Part shown: piece after piece, positions 15,284 through 22,801 of the stretch
How positions within the stretch are numbered: the first letter of the stretch is position 1
Layout: each line of letters begins with the position of its first letter
Assembly (NCBI GenBank): GCA_002307055.1
Contig: DBTM01000005.1
Location: 1-37,314, forward strand
Source of the DNA: Clostridiales bacterium UBA1316
GTDB lineage: Bacteria > Bacillota > Clostridia > Oscillospirales > Oscillospiraceae
Direction: 5' to 3'
Length of the DNA stretch: 37,314 bases
Notes under the pieces: model-generated
Database searches by the model: none
Told to the model about the DNA's origin: nothing
The model's input: only the letters and a program-made list of their open reading frames with translations
Translations under genes and position numbers: made by a program

Positions 15284-17653
15284 CTATGCCTTTCCCAGCG
15301 CTTTTAGGACCTTATCGGGCGTTGCCGCCGGGTCCACCCAGACACCGGTTGCATTGTAAATCGCGATGATGAATAAATGCGTATTGGCCATTGAATGGCT
15401 GACGCCGCTCGCACCGTAGGCTGCGTTGCCTGAGCGGGTCTCGAGGAACTTGCGGTCTACCGACGGCACATCCATCATTGTCGGTTTTCTGTAGTCGATC
15501 ATGTTGTTATTGAGCTTGACGCCGGTTCTCTCGTCATAGACGTACTCTTCCGTCAGCTGGCAGCCCTGGCTGAAGAACATAACCTGATCAATCTGGCTTT
15601 CAAGGGAGGTAAGACGCAGAACCTTGCCCGGGTCGGCGACAACGCCAAGCTTGAGTATTTCTACTTCGCCAGTCTCCTCGTCAACCGCCACTTCGCACCA
15701 GCAGGTGTTCATGGTGTCGAGCATTTTGCCCATGCCCTGACTCCAGATCGCCGCGGGCGGCTTTCCGGAAAAGGTGGCGAAGATGTTTTCAGAGGTGGCC
15801 TGCGCAAGCGGAACACCCTTGCTCGGATCGGCTTTGACGACGACTTTGCCGTCGATGATGTCTAAATCCTCGGGCTTCAAGCCTTTAAGCGGACTGGGAC
15901 CCTGCGGACCACCGCCTGGAGGGCCGAACATCGACGGGGCAGGCGGCGTTTCAGCCGCTTTAATCGCAGATTCCAGTATCTTTCGTTTTAGGATATTCGC
16001 GCACTCTTTCATTGCCCAGGAGGAAGCGGTAGAACCATCGGAACCGCCGCCGACAGGCGTGAAGGTTTCTCTGTAATCGAAGTCAATAGCGATATCCGCA
16101 TACTCCAGACCAAGCTCCTCTGCGACGACCATGGCATTGCATTCAACCGCAAATATACCGGTGCAGGGGCCTTGTGTCGGCAGATGAACCACGCCTCTGC
16201 GCAGCTCGAGCTTGCAGTCGTAGCCTGAGAAGGCGTGACGCGGGCATATCTGGTATCTGAAGCTGGAGCCATGCAGTCTGCCGTCCGGCAGCCTTTTTGT
16301 GCCGGAGGGATGCCAGTTCCAGTTCATGAGCTTTTTGCCCTCGTCCAGGCAGGCTTCAAAGCTTGGGACTGGATTGGGGTCTGTTTGGGAGGTGGGACCA
16401 TGCAGGTTCAGCTTTGCGATTTCGATGGGGTCTATCCCCAGCTTGTCTGCGATCAGATTAACAGCCATTGTGCCGGCATCCCAGTTGAAGGGGCAGTGCT
16501 GCCCGCTGAGATACATCTTGCCGCGGTTGGTATCGACGATATCCATGCTCTGCCGGATATTCAGGCATTTGAAGGAATAATAGGGGCCGTAGCCCTGGTC
16601 GTTGGCCGTACCGAAGGAAGAGCTCCCCTGGATGCCGCCGTCCGCGATGGAAAAGTCGTCAATGGCGGTGATGAGGCCGTTGTTTTTAATGCCGATTTTC
16701 AGGTGCATATAACGCTCGTTCATCAGGAAGTCGAACGTTTCCTCGCGCGTATTGACGCAGCGAACCGGCCGTCCGGTCCTCTTAGCCAGCAGTGGAGTGA
16801 TCTCCTGGGATCTGCGCATACCCCAGTCGCAGTATTTACCGCCCTGGAACAAGCCTTCCTGGACTGTTTTTTCAGAAGAAGCCCCGTACATCTGGCCGAT
16901 AGAGTCTTTCCTCTGGACCGCGCCTTCGATGTGCAGGCTCTTGCCCTCGCCGTGGTAAGGATCATCGAACCACCAGGCGACGGAGCCGGGAGGATTGGGA
17001 ATATGGGAGGCGAAGGTGGGTATTTTTAGATCGTATTCGATGATTTGATCGGCTTCAGCAAAGCCGGCATCGATATCACCCTGTGATACGATCGAATAGG
17101 AGACGTTGCCTTTTTTAGGATGATTGGGATCGGGGCGCGGGTCGAACATGCCGCCGGCGATTTTATTGAATTCGTCCGGACGGATAACAGGAGCGTCCGG
17201 TTTCCGGCCCTCAAGGACATTGACCACATGCGGCCAGATTTCCCACTTGACATCGAGCTGGCGGAGCGCTTCTTCGCAGATGTCTTCATTCTCACAAACG
17301 ACGATGCAGCCGACTTCTGCGCCTTCCTGATCGGCAATATTGTCAAGCCATGTCCTGCGGGGGCCGAAGCTAAAGGGCGAAGCGCCGAGCTTCTGAATGT
17401 CCGGGTCCTCCCATGTAACGATATCGACGACGCCGGGGATTGCCATGGCCTTCGTTGTATCGATGCTTAAAACCTTCGCGTTCGCATAGGGGCTGCGGAG
17501 GAATTTGGCGTGGAGCATGTCGGGGACCACATAGTCTATGCCGAACTTGGCGACGCCTGTCGCAAGGGCATAAGACAGCTTGCCGGGGAGATTGGGCTTC
17601 CCGACGACTCTAAAATTTTCTCTTTGTCCGTTGACACCAACTAAATCAGCCAT
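15284..17653 (-). CDS. Molybdopterin-binding catalytic subunit, xanthine dehydrogenase family (divergent)
   Basis: A 789-residue large subunit of the xanthine oxidase/4-hydroxybenzoyl-CoA reductase family. The N-terminal aldehyde-oxidase a/b-hammerhead domain (FRVVGKPNLPGKLSYALATG, HAKFLRSPYANAKV) and the two molybdopterin-binding regions are recognisable. Two conserved spots are altered. The usual RGxGxPQ segment reads SGQHCPFNWDAG, and the usual catalytic GVGE near the C-terminus reads GVSH (His753). A Pro/Gly-rich insert with PPAPSMFG lies in the last third. It starts four bases after the Fe-S subunit gene and ends seven bases before the FAD subunit gene. The substrate is unknown, and the altered residues warn against assuming purine or aldehyde oxidation. 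Confidence 0.88.
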   Translation of the reverse strand: MADLVGVNGQRENFRVVGKPNLPGKLSYALATGVAKFGIDYVVPDMLHAKFLRSPYANAKVLSIDTTKAMAIPGVVDIVTWEDPDIQKLGASPFSFGPRRTWLDNIADQEGAEVGCIVVCENEDICEEALRQLDVKWEIWPHVVNVLEGRKPDAPVIRPDEFNKIAGGMFDPRPDPNHPKKGNVSYSIVSQGDIDAGFAEADQIIEYDLKIPTFASHIPNPPGSVAWWFDDPYHGEGKSLHIEGAVQRKDSIGQMYGASSEKTVQEGLFQGGKYCDWGMRRSQEITPLLAKRTGRPVRCVNTREETFDFLMNERYMHLKIGIKNNGLITAIDDFSIADGGIQGSSSFGTANDQGYGPYYSFKCLNIRQSMDIVDTNRGKMYLSGQHCPFNWDAGTMAVNLIADKLGIDPIEIAKLNLHGPTSQTDPNPVPSFEACLDEGKKLMNWNWHPSGTKRLPDGRLHGSSFRYQICPRHAFSGYDCKLELRRGVVHLPTQGPCTGIFAVECNAMVVAEELGLEYADIAIDFDYRETFTPVGGGSDGSTASSWAMKECANILKRKILESAIKAAETPPAPSMFGPPGGGPQGPSPLKGLKPEDLDIIDGKVVVKADPSKGVPLAQATSENIFATFSGKPPAAIWSQGMGKMLDTMNTCWCEVAVDEETGEVEILKLGVVADPGKVLRLTSLESQIDQVMFFSQGCQLTEEYVYDERTGVKLNNNMIDYRKPTMMDVPSVDRKFLETRSGNAAYGASGVSHSMANTHLFIIAIYNATGVWVDPAATPDKVLKALGKA

Positions 17654-17657
17654 ACGA

Positions 17658-18347
17658 TCAGACTCCTTTCGACATAATTAATGCCGCTTCCATTATCGCA
17701 GTAGAATGGCGCGGATATGTACCGCAGATGCAGATGTTGCCGGAGAGGGCTTCGCGGATTTCCTCTTCGGTCGGATTCGGGTTCTTGTCCAAAAGCGCTT
17801 TAGCAGTGACGAGAAAACCGGTTGTGCAATAGCCGCACTGCATGGCATCCCACCGGCAGTAGGCGTCAATCAGCGGTTTCCACTTGGGATCCGCCGAGAT
17901 GCCTTCAACGGACAGGATGGACTGACCCTCGCATTCGACAGCGAGAGTGATGCATGACAGAACCGCCCGGCCGTCAATGATGACCGTGCAGGAGCCGCAG
18001 GCACCTTTGCCGCACATGTGCTTGGCACCTGTGAGGCCCAGTCTGAATTGGAGCGCGCGCTGCAGTGTCCAGTGGGGTTCGACAAGCAGCTCACAATCCT
18101 TGCCGTTGACATGGAGCGTGATGATTTCGGGAGCAAAGTAATCCGGGTGTTCCGCGGCATAATGCGCTTTGAGATCGGCATAGCTCGCGTGAACACTGTT
18201 GCAGAGCGGGCAGCGGAACTCGGTGAGCGTCGGGGGGATCGCTTTGATCTTTTCGGCTGCCATGGCCTGGGTGGATTCCTGCGTAAACCTGATTTCGGTT
18301 ACGGACGAACTGCTTCCTGAGCTTTTGGAATTTGTTTCATTTGACAT
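17658..18347 (-). CDS. [2Fe-2S] small subunit of a molybdenum hydroxylase with an N-terminal C2H2 zinc-finger-like segment
   Basis: A 229-residue electron-transfer subunit; usual members are about 155-170. Residues 75-229 are standard: plant-type [2Fe-2S] cysteines C112, C117, C120 and C132, then the second cluster C171, C174, C206 and C208 (CGYC...CIC). Residues 1-74 are extra: a Ser-rich start, then CPLC-x12-H-x4-H (C46, C49, H62, H67), which fits a C2H2 zinc finger. First gene of the operon, with an AAGGA site before the ATG. The extra segment may bind zinc and dock a partner, or simply tether the subunit. This is inference. Confidence 0.9.
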   Translation of the reverse strand: MSNETNSKSSGSSSSVTEIRFTQESTQAMAAEKIKAIPPTLTEFRCPLCNSVHASYADLKAHYAAEHPDYFAPEIITLHVNGKDCELLVEPHWTLQRALQFRLGLTGAKHMCGKGACGSCTVIIDGRAVLSCITLAVECEGQSILSVEGISADPKWKPLIDAYCRWDAMQCGYCTTGFLVTAKALLDKNPNPTEEEIREALSGNICICGTYPRHSTAIMEAALIMSKGV

Positions 18348-18414
18348 ATAAAATCCTTCCTGAACGTCTGAGTGACATCAATGATATAGTGCCAAAAAAT
18401 TCGACATTAAAACG

Positions 18415-18433
18415 GCGTGTATGGGGTACACGC
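18415..18433 (-). promoter_or_regulatory. Hairpin/operator-like repeat in the hydroxylase leader
   Basis: gcgtgta - ctctgt-sized spacer - tacacgc forms a 7-bp inverted repeat (18415-18421 with 18427-18433) between the promoter and the first gene. It could be a regulator site (the LysR protein is a candidate) or an RNA stem in the leader. Confidence 0.35.
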
Positions 18434-18455
18434 ATCGAATTGTCGCATTATGTCC

Positions 18456-18464
18456 ATTATAACA
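18456..18464 (-). promoter_or_regulatory. Extended -10 promoter of the hydroxylase operon
   Basis: The minus strand reads TGTTATAAT, an extended -10 element (TG-N-TATAAT), about 110 bases before the first start codon. No good -35 hexamer is visible, which is common for extended -10 promoters and for activator-dependent ones. The rest of the 18348-18650 gap is A/T-rich and holds no gene. Confidence 0.5.
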
Positions 18465-18652
18465 TCCTCAAAATATAGATAGTAGCTTGTTTACATTATA
18501 AATAAATATTATTGGATTGTAAATTATTCTATTATTACAAATGCTGGCCTATCATGCCTCCAATGGCAACATTGATATTTCACTGGTTTTCCGGGGCTCC
18601 AGCCGCTCTTTTGCGCTATGCCGGCAATGAAAGGTTTACCGTTTTCTTCAAA

Positions 18653-18682
18653 AAAAAGACTGAACAAAATGTCAGTCTTTTT
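18653..18682 (-). terminator. Intrinsic terminator after the sortase gene
   Basis: aaaagactga (18654-18663) pairs with tcagtctttt (18672-18681) around an 8-base loop. T-runs follow on both strands. It lies about 50 bases past the sortase stop and separates the sortase operon from the hydroxylase operon. Confidence 0.8.
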
Positions 18683-18733
18683 TGATAAAAGCAAAATAAG
18701 CTGCCGTACAAAAACTTTTACGGTGTACCGTTA

Positions 18734-19639
18734 TTACGGTGCTGATGCCTGCGGCGATGGGGTCTCCTGGGGCTCGCCGACGGCAGCGGTAGGCTCCGCT
18801 GAGGGCTGCGGCGAAACCTCGGGGGAAGCTTGATTATCAGTAACGGCGGCACTCGGTTCACTTACCGGCGTATCTGTTGCCGAAGGCGCGGCGAAGCCGT
18901 AATATTCTGCCGGTGGCTTACCGTTAATATCAGTCAGCTCAGCTCTGACAATCAGTCTGTGGCTTGAGACCATATACGGGGTGCAGGTAATCAAGGTCAG
19001 GGTATAATCTTTCCCCGCGATGGCATTTAAAACCCATACTTCGTCAGGAAGGACATTGAATTGTTCATAAACCTTATATGTATAGGTAATCTTGCCGGTC
19101 TTGATAATGACGTTGTCACCCGGAATAAGCTGGTCCAGATACCTGAAAGGAAATGGTCTGTGACCCGATATGGCGCAGTTTCCCTTTTGCCCGGGCTCTG
19201 AGGTCCCGGCGACATGGCCGACGCCGTATTTCATCTGCTTATTTGAACCTTCAAGCAGATTCTGGGAGACATTGAGGGCGGGAATTTTAAGGATACCGAT
19301 AACATCAAATGTATTGTCATCCGAAGCTGAGGCAGAATCATCCTCATCTCCGGGAAGGTTGGCAATTTCAACGGACGGGGGTCCAAGGCGCGGTGACGCT
19401 TGCGTATCCACGATGGTGGAATTCGCAGCATCCGATTTATCAAGTTTAATGGCTGTAGGGTCAGGTATTGAGGCCTCGTTCTGGCTGGCGGCTCCGAAAA
19501 GCCTCTGCCAGGGATAGTGGCTGGCTTCTATCACAGATGCCGTCGCAAACATAATAATCCCTATAATTATGATTGCAGCAGGCAGCAGTTTTATTTTTTT
19601 ATTACTTTTGTTTTTTTTGATTTCGTGCTTTCCTCTCAT
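18734..19639 (-). CDS. Sortase (class D-like) with Pro/Ser-rich C-terminal tail
   Basis: A 301-residue membrane-anchored transpeptidase that links LPXTG-type proteins to the cell wall. A basic N-terminus and one membrane helix (LLPAAIIIIGIIMFATASVI) are followed by a linker of about 80 residues, then the sortase barrel. Catalytic residues are His160 (AISGHRPFP), Cys219 (LTLITCTPY) and Arg228 or Arg232 (SSHRLIVRAEL). The last ~50 residues are rich in Pro, Ser and Thr, which is not usual for sortases and may be a wall-spanning tail. GAGGA precedes the ATG. It follows its likely substrate gene by about 135 bases. Confidence 0.9.
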   Translation of the reverse strand: MRGKHEIKKNKSNKKIKLLPAAIIIIGIIMFATASVIEASHYPWQRLFGAASQNEASIPDPTAIKLDKSDAANSTIVDTQASPRLGPPSVEIANLPGDEDDSASASDDNTFDVIGILKIPALNVSQNLLEGSNKQMKYGVGHVAGTSEPGQKGNCAISGHRPFPFRYLDQLIPGDNVIIKTGKITYTYKVYEQFNVLPDEVWVLNAIAGKDYTLTLITCTPYMVSSHRLIVRAELTDINGKPPAEYYGFAAPSATDTPVSEPSAAVTDNQASPEVSPQPSAEPTAAVGEPQETPSPQASAP

Positions 19640-19710
19640 CGGACGATCCTCTGCAATTGCAAATTCGAATTTTTTGTATAAACATACCCGACAAACGCTC
19701 TGCGTAAGAG

Positions 19711-19744
19711 AAAAGGAAGCCGAAGGCTAACGCCCCCGACTTCC
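19711..19744 (-). terminator. Terminator between the LPKTD protein and sortase genes
   Basis: ggaagccg (19715-19722) pairs with cgacttcc (19737-19744, one G-T wobble), with an inner ggc/gcc stem. The minus strand continues TTTTCTC. It would make the substrate transcript more abundant than the sortase transcript, with some read-through. Confidence 0.75.
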
Positions 19745-19774
19745 GTTTTCTTGGAATAAATCAGTGAGAGTTAT

Positions 19775-20557
19775 TTAGTTAGCCTGATCAGCGCTCTTTT
19801 TCTTAAAGACGAACATTGTCGCGCCGACAGCAATCAGGCCCAGACCGACAAAACCGAGTATTGTTGATGTGGAGACACCGTCTGTTTTCGGAAGTGTGGT
19901 GGCAGGAGCAGCAGCTGTGGAGCCGGCAGCAACAGCAATAGCTGCTACGCCGCCGACAGCGATGATGCCGCTGGCCGGAGTTGCTACTGTGGCTTTGCCG
20001 CTTGCATCTGTTGTGCCCAGAGCTGCGCCGGTTTTACCGTCGGTAACAGCAGCGCTGGCAAGCGGAGCGGATTTATACGTGAAGGTTGTAAAATCAAGTG
20101 TCCAAGCAGTTGCTGTTATGGTTGTTTTGTCGCCGGAAACAGTAGCTGCCAGAGTAGCCGGAGCGGCAGGTGTTTTTGTGGAATCACTGGATGTGCAGAT
20201 GAGGATATTGTCGCCAGCTACAACAGGAGCGGTATCAGCGGTCTTCTGAAGCATTTCATTATTCTGAGCAACATAAGGAGTGGCTTTGATGCCCCAGCAG
20301 GTGTTGATGAGGAACATGTTGTAGGTTGGGTCAATACCAGCTGCATAGCCGGCTTCTCCGCCGGAGTAAAATGCCTTGTGGGCTGCTACGATGACGCCTT
20401 GGACAGTCGCATCAGATACTGTAACAGGCTGTGCTGCGACTAAGAGTTTGCCGTCAACGCTGACACTTACATTGACAGTCACATCGGCGGCCAATGCAAT
20501 CGGGGCCATTGCTACCAATAATACCAGAGCAATGACGAGTGCGAGTACTTTTTTCAT
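19775..20557 (-). CDS. Secreted, sortase-anchored surface protein (LPKTD signal)
   Basis: A 260-residue Ala/Thr-rich surface protein. A signal peptide (MKKVLALVIALVLLVAMAPI) is followed by VTVNVSVSVDGKLLVAAQPV, which begins a small domain resembling DUF4430-type folds (residues ~24-130, including AGYAAGIDPTYNMFLINTCW). A second beta-rich domain follows (TLAATVSGDKTTITATAWTL). At residue 222 the sorting signal LPKTD is followed by a hydrophobic stretch and a basic tail (FKKKSADQAN). AGGAGG lies six bases before the ATG. The adjacent sortase is the likely anchoring enzyme. What the ectodomain binds is unknown. Confidence 0.88.
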   Translation of the reverse strand: MKKVLALVIALVLLVAMAPIALAADVTVNVSVSVDGKLLVAAQPVTVSDATVQGVIVAAHKAFYSGGEAGYAAGIDPTYNMFLINTCWGIKATPYVAQNNEMLQKTADTAPVVAGDNILICTSSDSTKTPAAPATLAATVSGDKTTITATAWTLDFTTFTYKSAPLASAAVTDGKTGAALGTTDASGKATVATPASGIIAVGGVAAIAVAAGSTAAAPATTLPKTDGVSTSTILGFVGLGLIAVGATMFVFKKKSADQAN

Positions 20558-20666
20558 TGGGTTTCCTCCTATTTATAATATTAGTTTTTTACCAAACACC
20601 CTTTGCGGGTATCATAGCTGAAGTAAAACGATAATATGGAAACGCTTTTCTTTGCGTACTCTGAAA

Positions 20667-20740
20667 AAAGCTGTTAACTATCATCTCCGGTTCCGGGTTG
20701 GCCGACAATCGTCCCTGCTATAACTGCCCGTTAACAGTAT
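20667..20740 (-). promoter_or_regulatory. Paired-arm leader element upstream of the surface-protein gene
   Basis: ctgttaac and gttaacag face each other across about 55 bases, with further GC-rich pairing between (ccggttccgg). On the minus strand it lies in the likely 5' region of the LPKTD gene. It does not match the c-di-GMP riboswitch consensus that I know. Confidence 0.3.
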
Positions 20741-21001
20741 GCTGATAAACGAAAAATCCGCTGCTGCTTTTGTCTGCCGAAATACAATATGTAATAAGCT
20801 GATCAAAAAAGGAGAACAGGGAAATAATAATGCACTTTGACTATACTTATCTTTGGTTTTGATGCCGATTATAGAGCATTGTTACTATTTCACTATCTCT
20901 TACTAGTTATAATTAGATAATCACAATTTGTCAATAATTACTTTCAATACCAGTATGTTATTTATGTAATACCCACACAAAATAAAGCTTGCCAAACGGG
21001 A

Positions 21002-21016
21002 TTGCAAGCGTTGACA
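21002..21016 (+). promoter_or_regulatory. CcpA cre site overlapping the -35 box
   Basis: TTGCAAGCGTTGACA matches the cre consensus TGWAANCGNTNWCA at 13 of 14 positions. It contains the whole -35 hexamer of the following promoter, so bound CcpA would block RNA polymerase. This predicts catabolite repression of the glycosidase operon. Confidence 0.65.
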
Positions 21017-21039
21017 GAATGCGAATCATGTTGTATAAT
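21011..21039 (+). promoter_or_regulatory. Perfect-consensus sigma-A promoter for the glycosidase operon
   Basis: TTGACA (21011-21016) and TATAAT (21034-21039) are separated by 17 bases. Transcription would begin near 21046, leaving a leader of about 290 bases. That leader holds a cacgc/gcgtg stem near 21156-21170 and an atgccg/cggcat stem near 21178-21196, but no gene that I can support. The rest of 20558-21000 shows no gene either. Confidence 0.85.
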
Positions 21040-21337
21040 ATTAAGGTTTAACTAAGATGAGGCGGGGTGCTGCGCAGAAAAATAATTAACTGAGCCTTAC
21101 ATTGAATGAAAATAAAACTGGGCAATTACAAGGAATTTGGCACAAGAATCGGTGTCACGCTCTTTGCGTGGTATCATATGCCGTAGGACGCGGCATGGAC
21201 TTAACGAGTGAATAATGGTATCATTATTATACGATTTTCATATCACAAGTAATATTTGGAGTTGTAATTTTATATGGTAGGCATCTTTTCAAACCGCATT
21301 ATTGCATATAACACACTGCAATGAAAGAAGTGCTTTG

Positions 21338-22663
21338 ATGAAAACGACGGGTTATTCAACAAATTTCAATGTTACAAAATTCGGAGCCGTTCCAGATGGT
21401 ATGTCCTCCTGTACCAAAGCTTTTTGCGAGGCTGTCAGGACCTGCGGCGAAGCCGGCGGCGGAACGGTATATGTTCCTTCCGGTAAGTTCCTGACAGGAC
21501 CCATCCGGCTCAAAAGCAATATGAATTTACATCTGGACTCCGGCGCGGTACTTATATTTTGTAATGATATAACCCGATACCCTGTCACTGAATCAGGGTA
21601 CACCTCCTGCATATCTGCTGAAAATGAAGAGAATGTCTCAATTACCGGACGCGGAACGCTTGACGGGCAAGGTGCGTTTTGGTGGGAGAGTTCAAATAAT
21701 CATGAAATTATGTATCCCAGACCAAAACTCGTCCGCTTTCAGAACTGCCGGAATGTACTTGTTGAAGGCGTTACCTTAACGAATTCACCCAGCTGGACAG
21801 TCAATCCTATTTGCTGTGAAAATGTCACTGTTGATAAAATTACGATCATCAATCCGGCTGACTCTCCGAACACGGACGGCGTGAACCCTGAATCCTGTAA
21901 AAACGTGCATATCTCCAACTGCCATATCGACGTGGGCGATGACTGTATCACACTAAAATCCGGAACGGAGGATACACTGTACCGGGTTCCCTGCGAAAAC
22001 ATCACGATCACCAATTGCACGATGGTACACGGCCACGGCGCGGTCGTTATCGGCAGCGAAATGAGCGGTGACGTGCGGAATGTCACGATCAGCAACTGCG
22101 TATTCGAAGGCACCGACAGAGGCATCCGGATGAAGTCAAGGCGCGGACGCGGCGGCGTTGTAGAGGATATCAGGGTCAGCGGCATTATCATGAAGAATGT
22201 TCTGTGCCCGTTTACTGTGAACCTCTATTATTATTGCGGGCCAAAAGGAAAGGACAAATATGTCTGGGATAAGCAGGCCCATCCTGTCACGGCTGAGACG
22301 CCGGTTTTCAGAAGGATTCATTTTTCAAACATAACGGCCGTAGGCGTCAGAGCCGCTGCCGGATTTATATACGGACTTGCGGAACAATATGTAGAGTCGG
22401 TTTCCTTTGACAATATCTCAATCGCCATGGCAGAGGACGCCGAGCCGGGGATGCCGGATATGCTGGCGAATTTCGAGCCCATGAAGCAAAGAGGCTTTTT
22501 CTGCTCAAATGCGTCGGATATCAGCTTTACCAATGTGACGGTCAGCAACCATATAGGACCGGCTTTTTATATTGAAAACGGGGTTAACATAGAGTTTATA
22601 AGATGCCGAGCAAAGGACGCCTGGAGCGATTGCCCGATGATGGAGCTCAAAAATGTTTTATAA
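21338..22663 (+). CDS. Glycoside hydrolase family 28 (polygalacturonase-type)
   Basis: A 441-residue right-handed beta-helix enzyme expected to cleave galacturonic-acid linkages in pectin. Signature motifs are NTDG (SPNTDGVNPES), the catalytic DD in GDDCITLKSG, HGHG in MVHGHGAVVIGS and RIKS-like RGIRMKS. The start at 21338 (MKTTGYSTN) matches the family beginning VTKFGAVPDG better than the ATG at 21302. No signal peptide is seen, so it probably acts in the cytoplasm on imported oligogalacturonides. The cre-controlled promoter 290 bases upstream and the GH3 gene downstream place it in a plant-polysaccharide operon. Confidence 0.9.
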   Translation: MKTTGYSTNFNVTKFGAVPDGMSSCTKAFCEAVRTCGEAGGGTVYVPSGKFLTGPIRLKSNMNLHLDSGAVLIFCNDITRYPVTESGYTSCISAENEENVSITGRGTLDGQGAFWWESSNNHEIMYPRPKLVRFQNCRNVLVEGVTLTNSPSWTVNPICCENVTVDKITIINPADSPNTDGVNPESCKNVHISNCHIDVGDDCITLKSGTEDTLYRVPCENITITNCTMVHGHGAVVIGSEMSGDVRNVTISNCVFEGTDRGIRMKSRRGRGGVVEDIRVSGIIMKNVLCPFTVNLYYYCGPKGKDKYVWDKQAHPVTAETPVFRRIHFSNITAVGVRAAAGFIYGLAEQYVESVSFDNISIAMAEDAEPGMPDMLANFEPMKQRGFFCSNASDISFTNVTVSNHIGPAFYIENGVNIEFIRCRAKDAWSDCPMMELKNVL

Positions 22664-22801
22664 GATATTTTGAATAAGCATTGATACGAAATTGTCCGCG
22701 TAATCGGGACGGGCGGATGCCTCACACGGTCCTCCGGCTTGCTTTATGGCAAAACTCGGGATATACTTTAATGAACAAAACCAAAATATGGAGGTCGGTA
22801 T

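Noticed and set aside
16235..17029. Plus-strand frame of 264 codons opposite the Mo subunit
   Set aside because: It lies fully antisense to the recognised molybdopterin subunit and shows no domain.
20667..20740. c-di-GMP riboswitch before the surface-protein gene
   Set aside because: The conserved GGCAAACC and related core bases are absent in this stretch.
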